DNA from: Hepsetus odoe
Taxonomy: Eukaryota > Chordata > Actinopteri > Characiformes > Hepsetidae
NCBI GenBank assembly: GCA_017165825.1
Contig: CM029384.1
Coordinates: 22,432,781-22,496,780 of the forward strand
Direction: 5' to 3'
Length of the DNA: 64,000 bases
Each line of letters begins with the position of its first letter. The first letter of the stretch is position 1. Shown here one piece after another: positions 9,660 through 18,343 of this stretch. The notes under the pieces were generated by a model, which saw only the letters and a list, made by a program, of their open reading frames with translations, was not told the origin of the DNA and ran no database searches. Made by a program: the position numbers and the translations under genes.

Positions 9660-9895
9660 CTCTCTCTCTCTGCCTGTTACTTGCATTGCTTTTTTTACTT
9701 TTCTTTTTTCCCCGTTTTTCTCATAGTTCTTTTTCCCCTCGCTCTCTAGCTGCTCCTCTCTCTTTAGTCTTTCCTCTCTCTTAGCTCTTTCTTGGTTAAA
9801 AATTTCATTCTGCCTTTCCGTCTTTTTTTTCCTACCTGCTTCATTCTTTCTTTTTTGTTGCCTCTTCTGCCCCCCCCCCCTCTGTCTCTCGGTGC
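9660..9895 (+). repeat. TC repeat and polypyrimidine array downstream of the LINE
   Basis: It opens with tctctctctctc directly at the LINE 3' end. It then continues the pyrimidine array seen at 4340-4744, with matching landmarks tgctcctctctc (9751), gttaaaa (9795) and gttgcctctt (9857), and a C(10) run near 9870. Confidence 0.7.
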
Positions 9896-10132
9896 GTTTT
9901 GGGATGTAAGGCTGTAATAAAGAGCTGTCATTCAGAAGGCAGAGAGGAATCATGGGAGTGATGAAGCGTGACGTGCTTTTTGGAAATAAACCTGCTGTAT
10001 TTTATTGTTTTAATAAATAATGAATAAATCTGTTAGTGTTCCTGCAGCTCTGCAGCCCTAATGAGCCCAACGCCTTCACTGCTAATCACCAAGGTGACAC
10101 TCAGTCCCACAGATGGATATAAAAACTTACAG
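9896..10132. other. Unique sequence
   Basis: Non-repetitive, AT-rich in part. No gene recognised. Confidence 0.5.
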
Positions 10133-10178
<46 letters not shown>

Positions 10179-10262
10179 TCTCTCTTCCACCTGATTGAGG
10201 TGCTGATGGATCCTGTGAATGATTTTATGAGATGATACAGAACAGACACCGTCATATCCCTC

Positions 10263-10294
<32 letters not shown>

Positions 10295-10398
10295 GGAGTT
10301 TACACACACACAGTTTGTCATGGTGATCCTCACAAACACTGCAAGAATAAAAAGCATAAAAGAGCTCATTCACTATCGGCAGACCCCTGGCAGCATGT

Positions 10399-10433
<35 letters not shown>

Positions 10434-10434
10434 A
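10133..10434. repeat. Cluster of (GT)n and (CA)n microsatellites
   Basis: (GT)n at 10135-10176 and 10265-10291, and (CA)n at 10401-10431. The GT and CA runs are inverted relative to each other and could pair as hairpins. Confidence 0.95.
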
Positions 10435-10517
10435 AATCAGACCAGCCATCAATATCTCACACACCATGTTTACGTTTCAATGCATTGCTGTGCTAAAGTT
10501 TTGATCGTCTCATTTCT

Positions 10518-10965
10518 TTACTTTTTGCTTCTAGATCTTCCTGAAGGACAGTGTTGTTGTCTCTCATTTTCAGTCCAGTTCTGTACCTGAGCAGCTCCCT
10601 CCAGATCTCCTGAAGGACAGGTTGTTGTTCCCCATTTCCTCAGTCCAGTCTCTGTACCTGAGCAGTTCTCCAGATCTTCCTGAAGGACAGTGTTGTTGTC
10701 TCTCATTTTCAGTCCAGTCTCTGTACCTGAGCAGTTTGATAGTTCTGTGTTGGTTAATCCAACACAGTGATCTGCATCTGAACCTTCAAGAGAAACAAAG
10801 CAGTCTAACTAAGACATGAAGCAGTGAAGAAACAGGTGCAGATGATTCCAGATGATCATGTGATTTGTTTACTGCTGAATGCTGGGTGGAACCACTTTAT
10901 CTAGAACCTTGTATATTTAGACACTTTGCAGGCTGTCAGTGAAACATTTGTTTCCATTTCTTTCA
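10518..10965 (+). mobile_element. 69-bp-repeat dispersed element, copy 1
   Basis: This copy has about three diverged units of 'agatcttcctgaaggacag' to 'tctctgtacctgagcag', then the family's unique 3' part: gttctgtgttggttaatcca, gatgattccagatgatcatg and tttatctagaacc through gacactttgcagg. The middle unit carries small indels. No terminal inverted repeat, tRNA head or poly(A) is obvious. The family type is unknown; a non-autonomous DNA element or Helitron-like element is possible. Confidence 0.6.
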
Positions 10966-11075
10966 GGTAGTCTAATGTTGTAGCTGATTGTAAAAAAAAA
11001 CACCCCAAAATGTCTCATTTAAACATGGATGCTGTTTTGAACATTTAGGCATAACATTAAAACATTTATTCATTT

Positions 11076-11077
<2 letters not shown>

Positions 11078-11115
<38 letters not shown>

Positions 11116-11119
11116 GTGT

Positions 11120-11161
<42 letters not shown>
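11078..11161. repeat. (GT)n microsatellite
   Basis: About 40 GT units with two small interruptions (ttgtgt near 11115, tatgtg near 11124). Confidence 0.95.
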
Positions 11162-11167
<6 letters not shown>

Positions 11168-11399
11168 ACGTGCGTGTCTACCTATGTGCAACCAAAACCT
11201 CTGAGCTTAAACTGAAGGAAAAAAAATTGCTTTGCCCTTTAAACTTCAAGAAATGAATCATGCAGTAAAAAATAATAATAAGCAGCTTTAATGATAAAAT
11301 ATGTGCGAGTGGGTCGTTTCAGGACGCAGGTGTGTTCACGCTGATGACAGATGGTGTCGCCGATGTATCCACCGTACAGAAATTTCACAGAAGTGAAAG

Positions 11400-11400
11400 T

Positions 11401-11440
<40 letters not shown>

Positions 11441-11450
11441 GGGGGGGGTG
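11400..11450. repeat. (GT)n followed by G-run
   Basis: About 19 GT units, then ttggggggggtg. Confidence 0.95.
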
Positions 11451-11602
11451 TCGGTGAGTTTAAGCTGAGTCGGCTCCTCTGTGAGGAACATGAAGTTGGA
11501 TTTGAGGTGAAGGTCATGTGGTTTTATCCCAGTGTTTGAATAAGGTGTTCTGTCTTAGAGACAGTGGAGGAGCAACGTTTCACACCCTGCACTCAGAAAG
11601 AG

Positions 11603-11607
11603 TGATC

Positions 11608-11639
<32 letters not shown>

Positions 11640-11825
11640 GCATTCTCTGCATTTAACCCATATACAACATGCAGTAGAGGGCAGCCATGTCCAGCACCCG
11701 GGGAGTAGTGATTGGGACAGTACCTTGCTCAAGGGTACTTCAGGGTAACCTATTGGTCTGGGCTTCAAACCCATGACCTTCCGAACCTGGGGCCAGCTCT
11801 CTAACCACTAGGCCACCGATCTCCA
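11603..11825 (-). mobile_element. CACTTT-family SINE next to (GA)n
   Basis: Minus-strand copy: head from about 11825 (aggccaccg to aaccactagg), B-box complement aaacccatgacc, core agtaccttgctcaagg, tail side gcatttaaccca. It directly abuts a (GA)n run at 11606-11633 where its tail would be. The CACTTT repeats themselves are missing. Confidence 0.8.
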
Positions 11826-11999
11826 ACCTAAAGATCTACGCTATTAGGAGAGCGCCCAAGCTCTTCTTTTTGTCTAGTTTTGTCCTGGAGTGGACGATCG
11901 TGCAGGAGAGGCACCGGTGAGGAACTGCAGGAGAAGTAAGCCTGCGAGGGAGGAGGGAGAGGAAGGCCTGATGAAGATGTGCAAGTGACAGGAGGCAGG

Positions 12000-12310
12000 T
12001 TAGCATGCGGCGCCGCTGCTCTTAGCTTTGGGAAGGAGGCGCCCTTTGAGTAATTCCGCCCTGCCATGAATATGGAACGATCCCCAACACGCTACATTAG
12101 GCGGCTCGCTGGGGTGAAGCGGCGGTTCGGCCCGTGTCTCCTGCGTCGGAGGGCAGCCACGGTGTAGCGGCGGGTGTCTAATGCAGCGAGGCGCCCTCGC
12201 ACATCAGCCCTGCTGCCAGGCTCCCTCAAACGACATCGGAGCGACGGCTCTAATGCAGCGCAGCGGGCCGCAAAACAAACCTCCTGCCTACTGCAGTGCG
12301 TGGCTCTGTG
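12000..12310. promoter_or_regulatory. CpG-rich patch (candidate CpG island)
   Basis: About 29 CpG dinucleotides by eye count in 300 bp of GC-rich sequence; the surrounding DNA is CpG-poor. The 12-mer tctaatgcagcg occurs twice, 72 bp apart (about 12177 and 12249). No coding frame with recognisable domains accompanies it. It could be a promoter, an unmethylated enhancer or GC-rich unique DNA. Confidence 0.35.
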
Positions 12311-12659
12311 AGTGATTGTGGGACAAAGAGAGAGAGAGAGAGAGAGACTAAGACACAAAGGCTCTGGCATTTAGGAAAGATTGCAGTTCTGGAGACCTCC
12401 CTTTGTCCCGATTGGTCACAGAGATCATCTTGTCAGGCTTCTCTGGTTCATGTGTGCTTTCCATGTCCATACGTTGTTGTTTAACATGTGCAATGTGCTT
12501 GTGTTTTGTCCTTGTCTCACCCTTGTCCTGTCTCTTCTTAATTCCTCTTCCATGTTTCATCTTTGCCCCAGGTGTACCGTGTTTGGTCTTTGGTCTGTAT
12601 TTATACCCTTTGGCTGGTCCTTCTCAGGCCAGGCCAGATTACTGACCTCCTTTCAGGAG
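12311..12659. other. Unique sequence with a short (GA)n
   Basis: (GA)n at 12327-12349. The rest is non-repetitive and pyrimidine-rich, with no gene recognised. Confidence 0.5.
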
Positions 12660-12905
12660 TAGAAATTTAGACTATTGTACAAAAGTCTTGACAAAGTATT
12701 TGTCTCTCGTTTTCAGTCCAGTCTCTGTACCTGAGCAGTTCTCCAGATCTTCCTGAAGGACAGTGTTGTTGTCTCTCGTCTTCAGTCCAGATGATTCCAG
12801 ATGATCAGGTGATTTGTTTACTGTTGAAGCTGAATGCTGAGTGGTTGGAACAACTTTATCTAGAACCTTTGCAGCCAATCAGTAGACATTTTTCTCCCAT
12901 TTCTT
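12660..12905 (+). mobile_element. 69-bp-repeat dispersed element, copy 2 (internally deleted)
   Basis: It begins with gaaatttagactattgtac and aaaagtcttgac, carries just over one 69-bp unit, then jumps from ttcagtccag into atgattccagatgatcaggt. The block around 'gttctgtgttggttaatcca' is lost. The 3' part tttatctagaacc is retained. Confidence 0.65.
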
Positions 12906-13137
12906 TTCTTTTTATCTACTCAGTATGCCAAAGATAAGACAGTTAAGGCTTTAAAAAGTATTTTTAATAGACTAACATCAGTGTGTGTGTGTGTGTGGGT
13001 GGGGGTAACGCTGAATGCATTACCAGTTATTACATTATTACATTGTTATTACATGGTATTAATGTTAGAACTGTATTACACAGTCATTTGGGACACTTAA
13101 AGTTGAATATAAGGCGTGACTGTCCCAATATTTTTAA

Positions 13138-13139
<2 letters not shown>

Positions 13140-13171
<32 letters not shown>

Positions 13172-13383
13172 GGGAGTTGGGGGGGGGGTGGACACACACA
13201 CACACACGTGAAGCGTGAAGAAGACATGCTGAGCCTGTAAATTGGCTGCATGATATGTGAAGTGTGTGTGTGTGTGTGTGTGTGTCCACCCCCCCCCCCA
13301 ACTCCCAACACACACACACACACACACACACACTTCACATATCATGCAGCCAATTTACAGGCTCGGCATGTCTTCTTCACGCT
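13140..13383. repeat. Interlaced inverted duplication (X-B-X'-B')
   Basis: B (13212-13261) and its reverse complement B' (13334-13383) match over 50 bp with one mismatch. Between and before them lie X, (GT)n-ttgggagttgggg-G-run-(AC)n at 13140-13206, and its reverse complement X' at 13262-13333. The order X, B, X', B' means the X and B arms are interlaced, not nested. The near identity implies a recent origin or an assembly artefact. Confidence 0.85.
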
Positions 13384-13428
13384 AAAACAAACTTGTCCCT
13401 GCCCTTCAGATGCATCTGGTCAGCATGC

Positions 13429-13570
13429 AAAGTGAAAGTGACTATTTGTCATGGTGACCACAGTGACCCATGACATGTGACATCCTATCCAGCATCTGGG
13501 GAGCAGTGATGGGGATGGTACCTTGCACAGGCCAACCTGCTGGTCTGGGATTCAAACCCATGACTTTCCC
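13429..13570 (-). mobile_element. CACTTT-tailed SINE fragment
   Basis: Minus strand: tail complement aaagtgaaagtgac at 13429, core ggtaccttgcacagg, B-box complement ggattcaaacccatg. The 5' end of the head is missing. Confidence 0.8.
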
Positions 13571-13804
13571 TCCTTGAGACCTAAACTAAAAAAAACACTG
13601 ATCATGAAGAGATCTTGAAACGAGGCCTTCTCGCTGTCCCGCTGGAGTAAAGGTCGTTTTCCGAACCTACATTTTCAGCACAGATTCACGGCACCTTCTG
13701 TCAGCAGGGCGTAGTTTCTGCTTCTGTCTTTCTGCCCGTCTGATCTCAGTCTTATAACAACTGTTGGATTATATTCAAGCGGATAATTAATTAATAATAA
13801 TAAT

Positions 13805-13992
13805 TAAGGCGGGGACACTCTGGACAGGTCGCCAGTCCATCGCAGGGCACACACACACACACTCAAACCTCATCTCCAATCCAGGAGAAACCACACACAG
13901 ACATGAGTACCACAAACTCCACACAGAAAGGACCCGGACCGTCCCGCCTGGGAATCGCACCCAGGACCTTCTCCCTGTGTGGCGACGGTACC
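13805..13992 (-). mobile_element. L2-tailed SINE, 3'-truncated
   Basis: On the minus strand it has gtcgccacacagggagaagg, B-box-like gggtgcgattcccagg, cctttctgtgtggagttt, and ccctgcgatggactggcgac near its end. The (GACT)n-type 3' end is absent. A (CA)n run sits in the middle. Confidence 0.75.
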
Positions 13993-14204
13993 ATACATCG
14001 TAATACATCGGCCCAGGACACTTTCCACTCTAACACGTCCAATCGTAGCACCATGTTTCTTTACTGATAAGATCATTTCATGGACAGTCTACTGCCTTCG
14101 CTTTTGTTTCCATGGCTACAAAATTAGAAAAATCAGTTTTTAATTAAAACCTGTTTGTGTTTCAAGTTTAGTGACTCGTTTCTGTTTAAATACAGTGAAA
14201 GCTG

Positions 14205-14594
14205 GATTGCGTCTCCTTTCTTCCTCTTCCTCTCTCTCTTTCTTCCTCACTCCTTCCTAAACTCTCCTCCTTTCCCACTTTGCTTCATCCCACCCATTTT
14301 ACCATCCTCTTCTTTCTGTCTTTTCTATCATTCTCTTTCTTAAACTCTTGTTTTTCTCTTTCTTTATTTCATCTCTTGCTGTGTCTTTCTCTCGCTTGTC
14401 CTCCTCCCCCCTATTATTCTTCTCTCTTTTTGTATTTGTTCTTTCTTCTGATCCACTATTTCCCTTTCTCTCCCTTTTTCTTGTCTCACTCTCTCCCCAT
14501 TTTTTTTTCTGTACCTCATTTTCCCCATTTTGTTTCTTATTCTCGTTCTAATTTCTCTCTCTCTCTCATTCTCTCTCTCTCTCTCTCTCTCTCC
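14205..14594 (+). repeat. Imperfect polypyrimidine tract ending in (CT)n
   Basis: About 390 bp of C/T-rich plus strand, closing in an almost pure CT run (14551-14592). The 163-residue frame over it is low-complexity and not a gene. Confidence 0.75.
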
Positions 14595-14639
14595 ACACTT
14601 GCAGGAGTGGGTCCGGACCTCCCTGGGAGTCTTGAGCAC

Positions 14640-15080
14640 AGTGGTTTCAGCGAGTGCATTTCAGTGACTGTGTATTACCTCAATTACCGGGTCCCAGCAA
14701 GATCGGTATGTTTGTCTTTGTTGCCGCGTCTTTGTTTGTTCTCTTGTTTACCTCTCGGGCTGCTTTTGTAAACAGGCCACTTGCAGTATTTCAGGCGGTG
14801 CTGAAGAGAGTCAGCAGCGATGGCGACACAGTTGGAGGAATTTTAATGAACGCTGTCAAGGATGCTCCCACCCTCCCCCTCCCGTTCCTTCTGGGAGCAC
14901 TTGCTTGGAAATAATTATCTTTTACAGCTGGTAAACTACGCGCAAGGCACCAGTTTGACGCCAACATCAGTAACACGGCGGCCTGGCCCCTGCGCTTACC
15001 TGAAAAGTGTGACTTTCTTCTTCAGCGAACATGTCAGATCATCTCTCAAACGCTGGCTGTGGCCTAAAGATTCCTAACCC
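14640..15080. promoter_or_regulatory. Non-repetitive block, candidate conserved non-coding DNA
   Basis: Balanced composition, with words typical of enhancers (aataattatcttttacagctg, ggcgacagcag-like text). No repeat family was recognised. The open frame at 14654-14914 lacks domains. Regulatory function is inferred from composition only. Confidence 0.2.
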
Positions 15081-15531
15081 TATTGATTAAAGCTGCCCAT
15101 GACAGATCACCTGCTCCTACACATTGTAAGGATCAAGCATCACTGTGGAGATAAGCAGAGCATTTCTGAAGAGGTTCACATTTGCTCTCCAGTTTGGTCC
15201 AGAGACTAGCTAGGACTCACAATACCATTCTGGGAGAGTGAAAGGCCCAGCGTGGTTAGTGTTCTGTTTCAAGTGTGTTGAGCTGCACAATGGACACCTA
15301 TGATGGCTAGATGGGGAGGGGGAGGACCATCCTTCCCTGCCAGGGAGGCGACCTTGGATGGCTTTTCCATCTATGGTGATCATCTACAGATGGCCAGTTT
15401 TTCAATAGCCAGGATGAACTACAAGGTAACTCGTGATCTTGAGTGTATTATTTTGATGAAATAGGATTTTTATTAAATTAATGTAAAAGAGTTTACATTA
15501 AAGCCCTTGTCCACAAATATAGTGGCAAAAC
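15081..15531. other. Unique sequence
   Basis: No gene, RNA or repeat recognised. Confidence 0.5.
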
Positions 15532-15752
15532 ATGGGCAGCGGTGGCCTAGGAGTTAGGGAGTTGGCTCCTAGATCAGAAGGTCATGGCTTCGAATCCCAG
15601 ACCAGTAGGTTGCTTACAAGGCCATCGTACAAGGTACTGTCCCCATCACTGCTCCCTGGGTGATGGATATGGCTGCCCCCTGCTGTGGATGGGGATGCAT
15701 TTCATTATGGTTCATATGGTTCACATAGTGCTCGTCTTATGTTCACGATGAA
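15532..15752 (+). mobile_element. CACTTT-family SINE, tail lost
   Basis: Complete tRNA-like head (gcagcggtggcctagg, B box gcttcgaatccc), core acaaggtactgtccccatc and the 'ggatatggctgcccc' subfamily body. It ends at ttcacgatg without CACTTT repeats. Confidence 0.85.
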
Positions 15753-15899
15753 ACCCACCATCAATAACGGGGAGATTCCCCAAAGCGCTGACACCGAAGC
15801 CTAGTAAAGTCCAGCCTAAAATCAGAATCAAACCATTGTTTGAGCTCGAAGACATCATGAGATATAGTCATTTAGAAAATATCTTTGAAGGGACAAAGG

Positions 15900-16560
15900 A
15901 AGGATCCTGATGTTTGCTGACTGTAGCCTCTGCTTGGTTTTGCCGCTAGCGGAGCAATTTAAGACACGACGGCCACGTCTCTGAGAGCGGGACATAAATC
16001 TGCCTCATCACAATTAAGGCAAGGGCATGGCAGAGGACGGGGCTTATTCGAGAGAGGGAGGGGAGAGGCGGGGCGGGCTGAAAGAAAGGTAATTGAATGC
16101 TAAAGCTATGCGGGTTAATGAAAAATGATCATTTCCATCTCACTTTGCTGCATCGACCGCTTTCTGGTGACCTGGTGCTGCTCCAGGCCCGACCGAATAA
16201 CCACCCCGGACTTCCTTCCCGCAGAGCTGGACCGTTCCATTTCTGTGACTCTCCCATTTCAATAAGGCGGGAAGTTAATTAAATGTGCTCATATATCTCC
16301 GGCACATTTCGGGACTCATAGAGGCTGCCTCGGGAAAAAAAAAATACACCACCTCCAATTACAGGCCTCTGAATTAGAAAGGCAGCTTCCCCGGGGATAT
16401 TAACATTCAAACATTCTTTATCACATCTAATGCAATTTCTTGGATGTTCACTCTACAACACAGCTGCGTTCATTAATTTAGAGATGTGGAGAATGAAATT
16501 ATGGTGGAAAACTGGCGACAGCGACTGCTAATCGGATCCGATTGGCTACGTGTAGGAAGC
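15900..16560. promoter_or_regulatory. Non-repetitive block, candidate conserved non-coding DNA
   Basis: An extended unique stretch rich in TAATTA/TTAATT-like words (tcacaattaaggcaagg, gggatattaacattc, cattaatttagag), with few microsatellites and no reading-frame signal. Such composition is common in deeply conserved enhancers near developmental genes. Conservation is unproven here. Confidence 0.25.
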
Positions 16561-16670
16561 GCTCGTCCCCTGAACATGCTAGTCTCATCTACACTCAGCG
16601 ACCGGTTATGTTTGATTATGTGACCAGATGTGTCTAATTGGCTGCTAGAGTTTTTATAATGCTACAGCAG

Positions 16671-16815
16671 GGACAGCGGTGGGCCGCTAGGCTGCCCCGC
16701 GGTACCCTTGAGCAAGGTACCGTCCCCGTCTTCGCTCCCCGGGTGCTGCGGCACAGTTTATGGGTTGAATGCAGGGGGTTGTATTTCATTTTAGTCATCA
16801 AATAGTCACTTTCAT
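16671..16815 (+). mobile_element. CACTTT-tailed SINE, internally deleted
   Basis: The head is collapsed to acagcggtgggccgc. The core cttgagcaaggtaccgtccc and the tail agtcactttcatt are clear. Confidence 0.85.
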
Positions 16816-16829
16816 TAATACTTCCAGTT

Positions 16830-17700
16830 TGTATTTAAACTTAAACCGTGAGACGATTGTCAGGCCAGGGTTACGTACCCTGTGCGATGACCTATCTGGA
16901 TTAGGCTATGATGGGACATGGATGGAGGCCAAAAATGAAACATGGTTGATGTCTGTATCTTGCAGGTTGGCTCATTTAGCCCCTCACCCACTGATGGAAG
17001 GAGGGCTGGGGGACGCTCATTTGACAAAGTCCTCCCCGCAGCTGATTACACCTTAATGATGAATGTGTACCTGGCATGGTCGGCAGGGGTTTGGAGAGAG
17101 ACAATTAGTGCCATGTCGATGCGTTGAAACATGGCCGACATCCCTCTATTTCCCTCCCACCCGTCGCTCCATTAGTGCCAAACCGCCTCGGCGAGCACCG
17201 GAGCGGATGATGAACAAAGAGATGGGATAAATGAATGAAGGAGCGAGAGAGGAATGAGAGTGGCAGGGAGAGGACAATGAAAAGCCTGGCCTAGCTATGT
17301 TATCGCCATTAGTATTAATAAACACAGAGCGAGGGAGAGAGGAATGAAAAGTAAAGGGGGAAAAAAAACAAAACAAGGCACGGTGAACAGATGAGACCAA
17401 GGGGTGGGGGCAGTGAGGAATGCTGCCGTGGCAACCAGGTCAGCGTGATGAATGAAAGTGTCTCACGGGGAACGGGGAGGATGCGGAATGCACTTTTGTC
17501 CCGTTCACGGCAGACACAATGGAGGCTTTGTGAGATAATTAAGTGGCGTGAAGGCGGAATGAGGGTGGAACCATCACGCCAGCTCTTCCGTCCCGTCGTG
17601 AACGGGACAGGGTGCAGGAATGGGCTTCAGAAGTCGGAAGGGTTTGAGGGAGGCCGACGTGATCGAGAGGTCTGTGGTTGGAGTGGACGACACTGATGGC
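16830..17700. other. Unique sequence, partly CNE-like
   Basis: Non-repetitive, with attagtgcca words at about 17107 and 17171 and a purine-rich stretch at 17220-17370. Open frames here lack domain signatures. Confidence 0.35.
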
Positions 17701-17708
17701 AGGCCCCT

Positions 17709-18112
17709 GACCTTCTTTCTGGAGTGAGGGAAATTTAAACTACGGTGCAAGAGTCAAGAGTTAGTGTTGTCTCTCATTTACAGTCCAGTCTCTGTACCTG
17801 AGCAGATCTCCAGATCTTCCTGAAGGACAGTGTTGTTGTCTCTCCTTTTCAGTCCAGTCTCTGTACCTGAGCGGTTCTCCAGATCTTCCTGAAGGACAGT
17901 GTTGTTGTCTCTCATTTTCAGTCCAGTCTCTGTACCTGAGCAGTTTGATAGTTCTGTGTTTGTTAATCCACACAGTGATCTACGTCTGAACCTTCAAGCA
18001 GAACAAAGCATCCAACTTAAGACATGAAGCGGTGAAGAACCAGGTGCAGATGATTCCAGATGATCAGGTGATTCGTTTACTGCTGATGCTGAACGCTGAG
18101 TGCGTGAACCGT
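17709..18112 (+). mobile_element. 69-bp-repeat dispersed element, copy 3
   Basis: Head with ggagtgagggaaatttaaac and a gtgcaagagtc word like copy 2. It has about two and a half 69-bp units (agatcttcct at 17812 and 17881), then the family 3' part (tgttaatccacacagtgatc through gatgattccagatgatcagg). The last tctagaacc portion is missing. On the minus strand the units read through without stops. Confidence 0.7.
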
Positions 18113-18126
18113 TTTTCAGTTAACTT

Positions 18127-18168
18127 GGATCATCTTTCGGCTGCTCCCGTTTAGGGGTCACCATAGCA
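18127..18168 (-). mobile_element. RTE-like LINE 3'-end fragment
   Basis: The 42-bp terminus tttcggctgctcccgtttag with ggtcaccatagcag matches the minus-strand 3' end at 53953-53985. Only the last bases of the element are present; a SINE abuts it. Confidence 0.6.
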
Positions 18169-18169
18169 G

Positions 18170-18343
18170 AGCAGTGACAGTAACTATTTGTCATTGTGAA
18201 ACACAGCACACAGCACCCAGGGAGCAGTGATGGGGACGGTACCTTGCTCAATGATACCTCAGGGCAATTTATTGGTCTGGGATTTGAACCCACGACCTTC
18301 TAATCCTGGGGCCAACTCCCTAACCACTTGGCTACCGCTGTCT
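18170..18343 (-). mobile_element. CACTTT-family SINE
   Basis: Minus strand: head complement ccctaaccacttggctacc at the right end, B-box complement ggatttgaacccacg, core gacggtaccttgctcaatg, and a left end with agtaactatttgtcattgtg. Confidence 0.85.

Noticed and set aside
12092..12370. 92-codon minus-strand open frame over the CpG-rich patch
   Set aside because: High-GC DNA lacks stops by composition; the Arg/Ala-rich product has no domain and starts in a (GA)n repeat.
14580..14620. Splice-acceptor-like cacttgcag after (CT)n
   Set aside because: Attractive as an acceptor, but the downstream frame has no recognised domain and no donor context; the CT run alone explains the pyrimidine tract.
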